Translations under genes and position numbers: made by a program
Notes under the pieces: model-generated
Databases searched by the model: none
What the model saw: only the letters and a program-made list of their open reading frames with translations
Told to the model about the DNA's origin: nothing
Source: Brenneria izadpanahii
GTDB taxonomy: Bacteria > Pseudomonadota > Gammaproteobacteria > Enterobacterales > Enterobacteriaceae
Length of the DNA: 64,000 nt
NCBI RefSeq assembly: GCF_017569925.1
Contig: NZ_CP050854.1
Location: forward strand, 3,100,001 to 3,164,000
Direction of reading: 5' to 3'
In this document: piece by piece, positions 8,601 through 17,582 of the stretch
How positions within the stretch are numbered: the stretch's first letter is position 1
Layout: each line of letters starts with the position of its first letter

Positions 8601-8624
8601 AGAGCTGCTTCGGCAGCTCTTTTT
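8601..8624 (+). terminator. Intrinsic terminator of dps
   Basis: A perfect eight-base stem AGAGCTGC/GCAGCTCT closed by a TTCG tetraloop and followed by TTTTGTTTT. It is a classic rho-independent terminator about 110 bases after the dps stop. Confidence 0.93.
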
Positions 8625-8973
8625 GTTTTCCCGCGCCAGACGCCCCGCCTCACCTAGGCCATCCCAATACACGAATCCGTTATCATATCGGGTTCAGCGC
8701 TCAAAAAATTAGCGATCGTGCTTAAGAATCACCCATAAAGAAAATCAATGGTTGTTTCCCCGGCATAAATTCGTTAATCATAGTTATCGTCTTGTACAAT
8801 AACATTGGAAGAAAAACCATGTTCTTTATAAGACGATTCATAATAAACGTTAGACAAAGTTAGATTAGTTGCAAACAACACATTGTTTTTAAAGCCTTTA
8901 TGTTTTGTTCCGATATTGATATCGCCCGCGAAACAAAAAACTTCTCACAACCGGTAAAACTAGGAAAAATTGA
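8625..8973 (+). promoter_or_regulatory. glnH upstream region
   Basis: 349 bp of AT-rich sequence with no gene. In E. coli glnH has a sigma-70 and a sigma-54/NtrC promoter. I scanned for the sigma-54 core (GG, ten bases, GC) and did not find it; the closest is ATGGTTGTTTCCCCGGC near 8758-8774 with eleven bases between GG and GC. An AGGAAAAATTG segment provides the glnH ribosome site. Confidence 0.4.
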
Positions 8974-9717
8974 ATGAAATCACTATTGAAAGCGTCTTTG
9001 GCGGCATTGACGCTAGCCATGAGCATTTCCAGTCACGCAGCAGAAAAACCACTCATCGTTGCGACCGATACCGCCTTCGTGCCCTTCGAATTTAAACAAG
9101 GCGATAAGTACGTCGGTTTTGATATTGACCTTTGGGATGCCATCGCCAAACAACTCAATGTGAGCTATACCCTGAAGCCGATGGATTTCGGCGGCATCAT
9201 TCCCGCACTGCAAACCCGCAATGTGGACGTCGCGTTGGCGGGGATCACCATCACCGAAGAGCGCAAAAAAGCAATCGATTTCTCTGACGGTTATTACAAC
9301 AGCGGTCTGCTGGTTATGGTGAAAGCCGATAATAACGACATCAAGAGCGATAAAGATTTGGACGGGAAAGTCGTCGCAGTGAAAAGCGGCACCGGCTCCG
9401 TTGATTACGCGAAAGCCAACATTAAAACCAAAGACCTGCGTCAGTTCCCTAACATTGATAATGCTTACATGGAGTTAGGCACCAACCGCGCCGACGCCGT
9501 ACTGCACGATACGCCGAATATCCTTTATTTCATTAAAACCGCCGGCAACGGTCAGTTCAAAGCGGTGGGCGAGTCTATCAAGGCGCAGCAATACGGCATC
9601 GCTTTCCCGAAAGGCAGCGACCTGCGCGATAAAGTGAATGGCGCGCTGAAAACACTGCAAGAAAACGGCACCTATGCTGAGATCTACAAAAAGTGGTTTG
9701 GCGTAGAACCTAAGTAA
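8974..9717 (+). CDS. glnH: Glutamine-binding periplasmic protein GlnH
   Basis: 247 residues with a signal peptide ([19 protein letters not shown], cleavage after SHA) and a family 3 solute-binding fold. [21 protein letters not shown] and [18 protein letters not shown] are close to E. coli GlnH. It captures L-glutamine in the periplasm and hands it to GlnP. The gene begins the glnHPQ operon, with 26 bp to glnP. Length matches the 248 residues in E. coli. Confidence 0.97.
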   Translation: MKSLLKASLAALTLAMSISSHAAEKPLIVATDTAFVPFEFKQGDKYVGFDIDLWDAIAKQLNVSYTLKPMDFGGIIPALQTRNVDVALAGITITEERKKAIDFSDGYYNSGLLVMVKADNNDIKSDKDLDGKVVAVKSGTGSVDYAKANIKTKDLRQFPNIDNAYMELGTNRADAVLHDTPNILYFIKTAGNGQFKAVGESIKAQQYGIAFPKGSDLRDKVNGALKTLQENGTYAEIYKKWFGVEPK

Positions 9718-9743
9718 TTGCCGATTTTATCTGGAGATATTCC

Positions 9744-10403
9744 ATGCAGTTTGATTGGAGCGCCATCTGGCCTTCTCTGCCCCTGTTGTTAGAAGGGGCG
9801 AAAATGACCCTGCTGATCTCGGTATTGGGTCTGCTCGGTGGTTTGGTTATCGGCGTTGTCGCGGGCTTTGCCCGCGCTTACGGCGGCTGGTTTTCCAGCC
9901 GTATCGCGCTGGTATTTATTGAAATAATCCGTGGTACGCCCATCGTTGTACAGGTGATGTTCATCTACTTCGCTTTGCCGATGATTTTTACCTCGGTACG
10001 CATTGACCCCTTTACCGCGGCGGTCGTCACCATCATGATCAACTCCGGCGCTTACATCGCGGAGATCACCCGCGGCTCGGTGCTTTCTATCCATAACGGC
10101 TTCCGCGAAGCCGGATTGGCGCTGGGATTATCACGATGGGATACGCTGCGTTATGTTATCGCGCCGCTGGCGTTGCGCCGTATGTTGCCGCCTCTGGGTA
10201 ATCAGTGGATCATCAGTATCAAAGACACGTCATTATTTATTGTCATTGGGGTGGCGGAACTGACCCGTTCCGGTCAGGAAATCATTGCCGGCAATTTCCG
10301 CGCGCTGGAAATCTGGAGTGCGGTAGCCGTGATTTATCTGTGTATCACACTGATACTCAGCTTCATCCTACGTCGTCTGGAAAGAAGACTTAAGATTATA
10401 TGA
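9744..10403 (+). CDS. glnP: Glutamine ABC transporter permease GlnP
   Basis: 219 residues, the E. coli length, with about five transmembrane helices and the HisMQ-type binding-protein-dependent permease domain. The EAA loop, [22 protein letters not shown], lies at about residues 120-141 and contacts the ATPase GlnQ. Two GlnP subunits form the inner-membrane channel for glutamine. It overlaps glnQ by four bases (ATGA), which suggests coupled translation. Confidence 0.97.
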   Translation: MQFDWSAIWPSLPLLLEGAKMTLLISVLGLLGGLVIGVVAGFARAYGGWFSSRIALVFIEIIRGTPIVVQVMFIYFALPMIFTSVRIDPFTAAVVTIMINSGAYIAEITRGSVLSIHNGFREAGLALGLSRWDTLRYVIAPLALRRMLPPLGNQWIISIKDTSLFIVIGVAELTRSGQEIIAGNFRALEIWSAVAVIYLCITLILSFILRRLERRLKII

Positions 10404-11122
10404 TTGAATTTAAAAATGTTTCCAAACACTTTGGTCAGACGAAAGTTTTACATGACATCGATCTGAAAATTAATCAGGGTGAAGTGGTGGTGATTATCGG
10501 CCCGTCGGGTTCCGGTAAATCCACGCTGCTGCGCTGTATCAACAAGCTGGAAGAAATCACCAGCGGCGAGCTGGTTGTCGATGGCCTGAAGGTTAACGAT
10601 CCCCGCGTTGATGAGCGTCTTATCCGTCAGGAAGCCGGGATGGTGTTCCAGCAGTTTTATCTGTTCCCTCATCTGACCGCGTTGGAAAACGTAGCGTTCG
10701 GCCCCATCCGGGTGCGCGGCGCCAGTAAGGCCGAAGCGGAAAAGCTGGCGCACGACCTATTGAGCAAGGTCGGGTTATCCGAACGGGCGCACCACTACCC
10801 TTCCGAACTTTCCGGCGGTCAGCAACAGCGCGTCGCTATTGCGCGAGCCCTGGCGGTTAAGCCGAAGCTGATGTTGTTTGATGAACCGACTTCCGCGCTG
10901 GATCCCGAATTACGTCATGAAGTGCTGACGGTAATGAAAGATTTGGCGGAAGAAGGAATGACGATGGTCATCGTGACGCACGAAGTGGGCTTTGCGCATC
11001 AGGTTGCCTCGCGGCTGATTTTTATCGATAAAGGCCGCATCGCCGAAGATGGCGACCCGGAAACGCTGATCACCAATCCGCCGAGCGAGCGCTTACGCGA
11101 GTTCCTGCAACACGTATCTTGA
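10400..11122 (+). CDS. glnQ: Glutamine ABC transporter ATPase GlnQ
   Basis: 240 residues, identical in length to E. coli GlnQ. Motifs are Walker [10 protein letters not shown] (about 32-40), Q-loop [12 protein letters not shown], signature LSGGQQQR (about 136-143), Walker [14 protein letters not shown] and the switch histidine in VTHEVGFA. It powers GlnP. It is the last gene of the operon, followed by a short repeat element and then a terminator at 11243-11260. Confidence 0.97.
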   Translation: MIEFKNVSKHFGQTKVLHDIDLKINQGEVVVIIGPSGSGKSTLLRCINKLEEITSGELVVDGLKVNDPRVDERLIRQEAGMVFQQFYLFPHLTALENVAFGPIRVRGASKAEAEKLAHDLLSKVGLSERAHHYPSELSGGQQQRVAIARALAVKPKLMLFDEPTSALDPELRHEVLTVMKDLAEEGMTMVIVTHEVGFAHQVASRLIFIDKGRIAEDGDPETLITNPPSERLREFLQHVS

Positions 11123-11147
11123 TCCTGAACCAAAACGTTGAAGGGAG

Positions 11148-11238
11148 TTGATGACAAGGTTCGGAACATTGCCATAAGCCCGCCCGGCCTCCACTTCCCA
11201 GGGGAGGCCGGGGTTAGGGCCAGAAGGTTTGTCATCAA
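11148..11238. repeat. 91-bp MITE-like intergenic element with TTGATGACAA/TTGTCATCAA ends
   Basis: Perfect ten-base terminal inverted repeats TTGATGACAA (11148-11157) and TTGTCATCAA (11229-11238) bracket a core with a hairpin (CGGCCTCC and GGAGGCCG arms). Core segments GTTCGGAACATTGCC and GGGGTTAGGGCCAGAAGG recur, with small changes, near 58476-58490 and 58607-58623 in this window, and related ends occur at 58328-58440. It has no coding capacity. This looks like a non-autonomous dispersed element. Confidence 0.6.
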
Positions 11239-11242
11239 ATTC

Positions 11243-11260
11243 AAGGGGCGAAAGCCCCTT
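11243..11260. terminator. Hairpin terminator between glnQ and the M3 peptidase gene
   Basis: Perfect stem AAGGGGC/GCCCCTT with a GAAA tetraloop, followed on the plus strand by TCATTTATT and preceded by A-rich sequence on the other side. It can end glnQ and probably also the convergent peptidase transcript. Confidence 0.75.
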
Positions 11261-11271
11261 TCATTTATTGA

Positions 11272-13134
11272 TTAGCGGGGATATTCCCGTTCGATAAAGG
11301 CGGCGAAATCCCGGCACATCACATCATCGCCCTGTTCATTATCAGCCAGCACCCGGCTGCCGTCGACCACGCGTATCCGCGCGGATAAGTCAAAATCCGC
11401 CGCAGGCTGGGGACGCCGCTGCGCCTGGGCGATCGACGCTTCGGCCAGTTTCCAGGCTTCGTCCACCGTCAGATTACATTCCTGCGCCAGATAGGCGGGA
11501 TTAAAGCCCTCTCCCGTCAGGCTGCGCAAGGTATCATCATGGCTGACGCTATTGCCCGGCGACCAGTAATGCCGCGCCAGATCGGGGCCAATCGCCGCGT
11601 TATCCGTCAGGTAGCCGTCACGCTGCAAAAAGAAATGTCTGGTCTGCTCCACCGCCATTAACGCCAGCAGGTAGCCCTGGTAGGAACAGGCGGACTCCAT
11701 TGATAATAAATGCGGGATAGCCATCGTCGGCCGGGGACTGCCGCTGATGCCCAGAATACGTTGTTCGGTATCGCGCGCCAGTTTGGTTATCGCCTCTGGC
11801 GTGCGCTGCTCGTCATCCCATGAATAGAGTTGCCATTCGAAGTAAGGCACCAGCAGAATATGCCGCTCATTAAACGCGCGCATCGGCTGGCGCGTGCGAA
11901 TGGCGGCCCGGATCAGATCATCAGGAATTGTCTCGCCCTGCGCGTTTTTCGCATAACGTTTCAGCCAATCGGCATCCGTCAGCAGGCTGTCGCAGAACAT
12001 GGATTGCGTTTCCGCATAAGCCATGGATGTGGGCGGAAACTCCTGTGAAAAACACGGCGCATTCTGGCGAATATTGGAGAAGTGCGCGGCGTGTCCGCCT
12101 TCATGAAACAGCGTATTAATCCCCGTTGCGCCGCTGCCGACCTGATCCGGCTTAGCCAGACTGGTGAAATTGATGCGCGCCGGGATCCATTTCCCCTGGT
12201 CAACGAACGGCGGAACCGGCCCGTGCATAAAGCCATTTTCGTACTTGCCTTTGCGCACCAGCAGATCGAGCTGCATTTCCGCGCCGTTAAAGCCGATATG
12301 CAGACGCTTAAAGCTGTTTACCCAACGCTCCAGCGAAGCGGCGAAAGGGAAATAGGGATCAAGCTGACGCGTGACATCGCCGGCGCTGGCGTAACGAATA
12401 TTCCACGGCTCCAACGCCTGCTCGCCTTTCTCGGCGGCCAGTTCTTTTAGACTGCGCGCGTTTGCTTCCCGCGTTTGCTCTTCAAAAGGATCGAGAATGG
12501 CGAAAAGCTGCTCCGGCGTCATCCGTTCGGTTTTATTCACCTTGTAATCAAAGTAGTTGCGGTATCCCATCTGGCGGGCAAAGCGGTTGCGCAGGCCGAC
12601 CAACTCAGGAAAGCCGTTATGCAGCAGCCACTGTTCTAGATCGCGCAACGCCTGCTGCGAGCTCTGCCGGTAGGCTTCCGTGTCATTGGTCGCCTGATTG
12701 GTCAGCAGCTCGCCTAATGAGGCGCCGACCCGTTGGCCTTTCGCATCCAGGTGCGTCATTTCATAGGCTTTACGCTTTTCAAACAGCGCGCTTTCCGCCG
12801 TGATGATCTCTTCCATCAACGCCTGCGCCTGGGGATCTTCAATCACATTGCAGTCAAAAAAGCGATACCACCCGTTTAACCCATGCAGCAATGCCTGCTG
12901 AGCGTCATTTACCGGGCTATTTTCCACCGCGGCGATGTGCCGGCGTAATTCAACCAGCCGCTGCGGCTGGGAAATAAAACGCTTATAGTCGCTTTCGGCA
13001 CGAGAAAACCGGGCGGAAACATCATCGCTCCCGGTTCCCATATACAGTTGCCAGAACAGGTCTTCTTTGGTTTGGTGAACGGCAAGATAGTCGCGGTTCA
13101 GCGCATTAAAATAATCTACACTCTGTTGCATCAT
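11272..13134 (-). CDS. M3-family zinc metallopeptidase (oligopeptidase)
   Basis: 620 residues. The zinc-binding HEGGH (HExxH form) lies at residues 344-348, with the third ligand plausibly E375 in MAYAETQSMF, the spacing of family M3 (thimet oligopeptidase/PepF). The N-terminal 300 residues are alpha-helical, as in these enzymes, and there is no signal peptide, so it acts in the cytoplasm on short peptides. It is not the E. coli Dcp or PrlC type; it is nearer to the PepF-like group. An alternative start one codon later is possible. It is followed by ybiB 100 bp upstream on the same strand. Confidence 0.88.
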   Translation of the reverse strand: MMQQSVDYFNALNRDYLAVHQTKEDLFWQLYMGTGSDDVSARFSRAESDYKRFISQPQRLVELRRHIAAVENSPVNDAQQALLHGLNGWYRFFDCNVIEDPQAQALMEEIITAESALFEKRKAYEMTHLDAKGQRVGASLGELLTNQATNDTEAYRQSSQQALRDLEQWLLHNGFPELVGLRNRFARQMGYRNYFDYKVNKTERMTPEQLFAILDPFEEQTREANARSLKELAAEKGEQALEPWNIRYASAGDVTRQLDPYFPFAASLERWVNSFKRLHIGFNGAEMQLDLLVRKGKYENGFMHGPVPPFVDQGKWIPARINFTSLAKPDQVGSGATGINTLFHEGGHAAHFSNIRQNAPCFSQEFPPTSMAYAETQSMFCDSLLTDADWLKRYAKNAQGETIPDDLIRAAIRTRQPMRAFNERHILLVPYFEWQLYSWDDEQRTPEAITKLARDTEQRILGISGSPRPTMAIPHLLSMESACSYQGYLLALMAVEQTRHFFLQRDGYLTDNAAIGPDLARHYWSPGNSVSHDDTLRSLTGEGFNPAYLAQECNLTVDEAWKLAEASIAQAQRRPQPAADFDLSARIRVVDGSRVLADNEQGDDVMCRDFAAFIEREYPR

Positions 13135-13234
13135 ATTCCTTCTCTACCCTTTATGGTTGCAGGTGTCTTGCTTCCCTAACCGGGAGCCCCTTGCGGACGC
13201 CGCAAGCGCGGGTTCAAACCGGCTTCGGGAAGGC

Positions 13235-14203
13235 TCAGCCCAACCGTTTTCTAATGGCGGCCACGGCCTGCTCCATCGTCGGCGCTTCACCCGCCGCAAC
13301 CAGACAACAGGCCAACTGCAGGCGAATCGCATGCGGTATCGCAGTTTCTCCCGCCAGGCATTGCGCCGTCCAGCGCGCCGTTGTTACGGCGTCCTTCGCG
13401 ATGGGCAATGCGTCCGGGGCAACCGTAATATCCTGGCGCAACTGCAAAATCTGCGTTTTCTGCTGATGAATGAAGTGAATTTCCGGACAGCGTTGAGGAG
13501 TGGCATACACTTCGCCTTCCGAGCCGTGCATCAGTAGCGCCCGGCCGTCAATATCCCTGAAAAAAGTATCGACGCGGGAAATATACTCCGGGTGGGATAC
13601 GCTGGCGATCCTCAAGGCATCGTAGTGCTTAAACGGCGTGGCGACTTTCGCCAGGGTATGGCTGCTGTTACGAACGCCCATACGCCAGCGTAACTGCAAT
13701 TGCCGATCGATGGCCGGACACAGCAGCGCAACAGGAATGAAAACCGGTTCGCCGGCATCAAGCCGCTGTTGCGCCTGTTCGGCGCTTTCCGCCGCGACGA
13801 TCCCCAGATGACGTAATATTTCAGCGCTGGTGACGCGGGTCGGATCCTCCATCACGCCGTGAATCACCACGGGAAAATCCAACTTTGCTAAAAGAAGCGC
13901 CAACAGCGGCGTTAAATTGGCCTGCCGTCTTGCGCCGTTATAGCTGGGGATCACGATAGGCATCGGACGCCGGGCGGGCGGTTGCAGATGAATGACCTGT
14001 TCGTCCATCGCCTGATAAAAACCACGCATTTCCGATTCGGATTCCCCCTTGATGCGAAAGGCGATCAGCAGCCCTCCCAGCTCAAGCTCCGGCACTTCGC
14101 CATTCAGCATCAGGCGATACAGCTGATAAGCCGTCTCTTGATCCAAATCGCGGGCATGATTTTTACCGCGTCCGACCTCTTTAATCACTTTAGTGTAGTC
14201 CAT
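13235..14203 (-). CDS. ybiB: YbiB, TrpD2-like nucleic-acid-binding glycosyltransferase-family protein
   Basis: 322 residues (320 in E. coli). The fold is that of anthranilate phosphoribosyltransferase (an N-terminal helical domain and a C-terminal alpha/beta domain), but the phosphoribosyl-binding residues are not conserved in this TrpD2 group, whose members bind DNA. MDYTKVIKEVGRGKNHARDL and GRALLMHGSEGEVYATPQRC match E. coli YbiB closely. I use the ATG at 14203; the frame extends 12 codons upstream. It follows dinG on the same strand, as in E. coli where both are in the LexA regulon. Confidence 0.93.
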   Translation of the reverse strand: MDYTKVIKEVGRGKNHARDLDQETAYQLYRLMLNGEVPELELGGLLIAFRIKGESESEMRGFYQAMDEQVIHLQPPARRPMPIVIPSYNGARRQANLTPLLALLLAKLDFPVVIHGVMEDPTRVTSAEILRHLGIVAAESAEQAQQRLDAGEPVFIPVALLCPAIDRQLQLRWRMGVRNSSHTLAKVATPFKHYDALRIASVSHPEYISRVDTFFRDIDGRALLMHGSEGEVYATPQRCPEIHFIHQQKTQILQLRQDITVAPDALPIAKDAVTTARWTAQCLAGETAIPHAIRLQLACCLVAAGEAPTMEQAVAAIRKRLG

Positions 14204-14382
14204 GCTGCCCCTCATTAACCGCGATTTTCCCCGAACCATACAAACGAAACGCTCCGGGTATCATTGATAGCATAGTCTGCGAAAATAGCATTTTATCACG
14301 CGAGTAAACAGCAGCGGCGGCAAGCCGATAGCCAGCTAAAGGCGCAAAGTTCACATTGAGATCGGCAACAGGACTGGGGGGC

Positions 14383-16491
14383 TTAAGCGTCCTGCGGCAT
14401 CGCCCGTTCTTCGATCGGGAAAACCGGCAAGGCGGCGAGCAACCGGGCGCCGTAGCCTTTGGTTAGCAGACGGCGGTCGTAAATGACGATTTCACCGAAA
14501 CATTCGTGGCTGCGGATCAAACGACCGACCTGCTGGATGAGATTGAATGACGCGCTGGGCAAACTCTGCACCGCAAACGGATGGCGTTTCAGGCTTTTCA
14601 GCCACTCGCCCTCCGTCAAAATCACCGGGCTATCAATGGGTGGAAAGGCGATTTTATGAATATGCACCTGAGACAATAAATCGCCTTTCAAATCCAACCC
14701 TTCGGCAAAGGATTGCAAGCCGATCAGTACGCTGGTCTGTCCCTGCTGCACCCGTTGGCGGTGCAACTCCACCAGCCGATAACGCGGTTTATCCCCCTGC
14801 ACCAGCAGCATCAGGCGCAAATCGGCGACCTGAGTCAGAAAAAGCTGCATCGCCCGCTGGCTGGCAAATAACATTAACAGGCCATGATGCTTGCCCTGTT
14901 GCAGCTCCGAGCGGAAAAAACGCGCCATTTCGGCAATATGCTGCGACTCATTTGCCATCAGCGGTTCATAACGCATCTTCGGGATCACCAACCGCCCTTG
15001 CTCACGGTGGTTAAACGGCGAATTCAGCGCGATAAAACGGTCGCCGGCGTCCTCATCCAGGCCGGATAACTCCTGCAAACGAGAGAAACTGTTCAGCGAG
15101 CGCAGCGTCGCCGATGTTATCACCACGTGCGGCACATTGTTCCACAACAATTTATCCAGTTGGTCGCACACCCGGATTCCGGCGCAGTGAAGAAACAGGT
15201 GCGGTTGCCCATCGCGGATATCGCGGGTAAGCCATTTGGATACCGGCGCATTGGATGATTTGTCCATCGCCGCCAGACGCCACAGTTTGCTTAACGCTTC
15301 CAGATAGCCCAACAGCCGGCTCATTTTCAACAGCGCATGATGTAAACGCACCACATCGTGTTTACCCGTTTTCTCGCTGAGATCGTTGAGCATAAACTCC
15401 GTTAGCGCGCGCAGACTATCGGTCAGCTTAAATAAGCGGGTACAGCTTGCGCGCATTTCATCCGGCATTTTCCCCATCGGGAAGCGATACTCCGCTTCAA
15501 CGCTATCCGCCGGCAAAAAAAGTCCGCACATTTGCGAAAATGACCGCGCCGCCTCGCGCACCTCTTCGCAATGGGCGGTCAGCCGTTCGCTGTGCGCCAA
15601 CCGCGGCGGCGATTTCGGCGCAAACTGCGACATGCACAGTCCGATCTGCTGCACCACCTGCTCCAGTTGCAGGGTAATGGCGTCTGGCGTGATATCGCCG
15701 GACATTTCCAGCGTATCGCGCGCCACATCAGGAACGTGATGCCCTTCGTCCAGCACCAGCAGCAGATTTTTCGGATTCGGCAACACCGATTCGCTTTCCA
15801 TAGCCGCCATCACCAATGCATGATTGGTCACCACTACATCGGCGTTTTCAATTTCACGGCGGGCGACAAAAAACGGACATTCGCGGAAATAATGGCAGTT
15901 GTGCCCAAGACAGTTGGCTTTATCGGTGCTGAGTTTGCGCCACAGACCATCGTCGATCGACTCCTGATAGTGATCGCGCAGGCCGTCCCAGGCGTAGCTT
16001 TGCAAAGCCTTTTCGATGCGCGCGCATTTCCCCTGCTCTTCACGGCTGGAAGGAACCAGCTCATCATCCAGAAACAGGGTTAAATCGCCCTGCGCATCCA
16101 CATCCGTCGCCAGCATGGCCAGATTACGCGGACAGACATAGCGCCCGCGGCCAAACGCCGCGGTGAATTTCAACTCAGGGATAAACTTTTGCAGCAGGGG
16201 CAAATCCTTGCTGAAGATCTGATCCTGCAACGCCACATTCGCCGTGCTGACAACCAGCGTTTTCGCTTCCGCCCTGCCAACCGCGATGCCGGGAATCAGG
16301 TAGGAAAGCGTTTTGCCTACGCCGGTGGGCGCTTCGATGGCTAAATGGCGCGGATAATCGCACGCCAGCGTTTTTGCCACTTCGGCAATCATCTGTCGTT
16401 GAGGTATGCGAGGAATAAAATCCGGGATCTGTTGTTGCAGCGCCTTATACCATTGGCCAATCTGCTGTTTTATTGCGGGGGACAGCGCCAT
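14383..16491 (-). CDS. dinG: ATP-dependent DNA helicase DinG
   Basis: 702 residues (716 in E. coli; the basic C-terminal tail is shorter here). XPD-type superfamily 2 helicase: Walker A APTGVGKT at about 54-61, DEGHH box for motif II, SATLRS for motif III/IV and QVGRLIR for motif VI. The 4Fe-4S cluster cysteines are visible in GRGRYVCPRN and in KANCLGHNCHYFRECPFF. It unwinds DNA 5' to 3' and removes R-loops and G4 structures. The ATG at 16491 matches the E. coli MALT start; the frame runs seven codons further upstream. Confidence 0.96.
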   Translation of the reverse strand: MALSPAIKQQIGQWYKALQQQIPDFIPRIPQRQMIAEVAKTLACDYPRHLAIEAPTGVGKTLSYLIPGIAVGRAEAKTLVVSTANVALQDQIFSKDLPLLQKFIPELKFTAAFGRGRYVCPRNLAMLATDVDAQGDLTLFLDDELVPSSREEQGKCARIEKALQSYAWDGLRDHYQESIDDGLWRKLSTDKANCLGHNCHYFRECPFFVARREIENADVVVTNHALVMAAMESESVLPNPKNLLLVLDEGHHVPDVARDTLEMSGDITPDAITLQLEQVVQQIGLCMSQFAPKSPPRLAHSERLTAHCEEVREAARSFSQMCGLFLPADSVEAEYRFPMGKMPDEMRASCTRLFKLTDSLRALTEFMLNDLSEKTGKHDVVRLHHALLKMSRLLGYLEALSKLWRLAAMDKSSNAPVSKWLTRDIRDGQPHLFLHCAGIRVCDQLDKLLWNNVPHVVITSATLRSLNSFSRLQELSGLDEDAGDRFIALNSPFNHREQGRLVIPKMRYEPLMANESQHIAEMARFFRSELQQGKHHGLLMLFASQRAMQLFLTQVADLRLMLLVQGDKPRYRLVELHRQRVQQGQTSVLIGLQSFAEGLDLKGDLLSQVHIHKIAFPPIDSPVILTEGEWLKSLKRHPFAVQSLPSASFNLIQQVGRLIRSHECFGEIVIYDRRLLTKGYGARLLAALPVFPIEERAMPQDA

Positions 16492-16535
16492 GCATTCTCT
16501 GTATTCAGTCAATCCGGCGGGTATTGTCCCACAGA

Positions 16536-16551
16536 CTGTCCGTAACGTCAG
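16536..16551. promoter_or_regulatory. Possible LexA box upstream of dinG (weak)
   Basis: CTGTCCGTAACGTCAG fits CTG, ten bases, CAG and keeps seven of the eight outer LexA consensus bases (CTGT...ACAG). It lies 45 bp upstream of the dinG ATG. The inner eight bases are not AT-rich as in strong LexA boxes, so this may be chance. Confidence 0.3.
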
Positions 16552-16675
16552 CCGATATCACCGCACATTCCCCGCTCGACAAAATCCGGACCGGCGGTTA
16601 GGGTAAGCCCATATCCTGGCCGCCGATGGTAATTTCGGGCGGTAATACGCCAGCAACCCAAAAGATAAAGGACAT

Positions 16676-17530
16676 ATGTCATCCGTTCATAGCGTCGAGC
16701 AATCATACTGGTTTTCTCCGCAGCTTCCTTATGTGGAGTGCCGTTCCACCTGGCGCAGCGGCCAGGGCTATAAGACGCATAGTCATGCGCAGTTCTCCAT
16801 TGGCGCGATCGAACAGGGCTCGACGATCTGTCATTACCGCGGCGAAAAGCGCCGCTTGCAGGCCGGCGATCTGATTTTCATCGATCCTCAGCAGCCTCAC
16901 AGCTGCAATCCCCCGCCGGGCCAGACCCGCAGCTACCATATGCTGTACCTGGATACGGAATGGTGTCTGAAACAACTGTCCGGCCTATGCGGATTCCCGG
17001 TTAACACGCTGTACTGCCGCTGCGTCACGCTGCGCGATCCGGCGCGGTTTGCCGGTTATCTTCGGCTGATCGGTCAACTTCACCGGGGAGAGATCGCCGA
17101 CGCCCGGCAAACGTTGAACGCGCTGATAACGCCGCTATTGCAGCAATACTGCGTTCCGCTTCAACCGATCGAGGCATCGCCGGAGCCCTCCGCCCTGGCC
17201 CGACTGACGGCGCAACATGTGCGCCAGCGTTTGCTAAGCAATTTGCAGGGCGCGCCATCGCTGGAGATATTGGCGCAGGAGCTAAATCTGCGGCGGGAAA
17301 CCATTGTGCGGCATTTTCGCCGCCATACCGGCATTACGCCCATGGCATTTCTCAATAACGCGCGCGTGGAATATGCCAAGAGTCTGCTGAAAAAAGGCGC
17401 GCCGCTGGCCGATGCCGGCTATCAAAGCGGTTTTTGCGATCAGAGCCATTTCCATAAAATCTTCGTGCAATACACGGCGGCCACTCCCGGACAATATCGA
17501 CAGGCCCGATCAATATTTGACAATAAATAG
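16676..17530 (+). CDS. AraC-family regulator with N-terminal cupin
   Basis: 284 residues: an N-terminal AraC cupin domain (about 15-130, with HSHAQFSIGAIEQG and AGDLIFIDPQQPHSC) and two C-terminal helix-turn-helix motifs (about 185-280, with the ETIVRHFRRHTGITPMAFLN segment and AGYQSGFCDQSHF). It closely resembles activators that sit beside LysE-type exporters and sense an amino acid or metabolite. The LysE gene follows after 52 bp on the same strand, so it is probably its regulator. Confidence 0.88.
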   Translation: MSSVHSVEQSYWFSPQLPYVECRSTWRSGQGYKTHSHAQFSIGAIEQGSTICHYRGEKRRLQAGDLIFIDPQQPHSCNPPPGQTRSYHMLYLDTEWCLKQLSGLCGFPVNTLYCRCVTLRDPARFAGYLRLIGQLHRGEIADARQTLNALITPLLQQYCVPLQPIEASPEPSALARLTAQHVRQRLLSNLQGAPSLEILAQELNLRRETIVRHFRRHTGITPMAFLNNARVEYAKSLLKKGAPLADAGYQSGFCDQSHFHKIFVQYTAATPGQYRQARSIFDNK

Positions 17531-17582
17531 CGATATCAAATGCCTAGACTGACCTCGGTTATTCTTCGAGGTCATCGCTATT

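Noticed and set aside
8625..8973. Sigma-54 promoter for glnH
   Set aside because: Best candidate has eleven bases instead of ten between GG and GC; not called.
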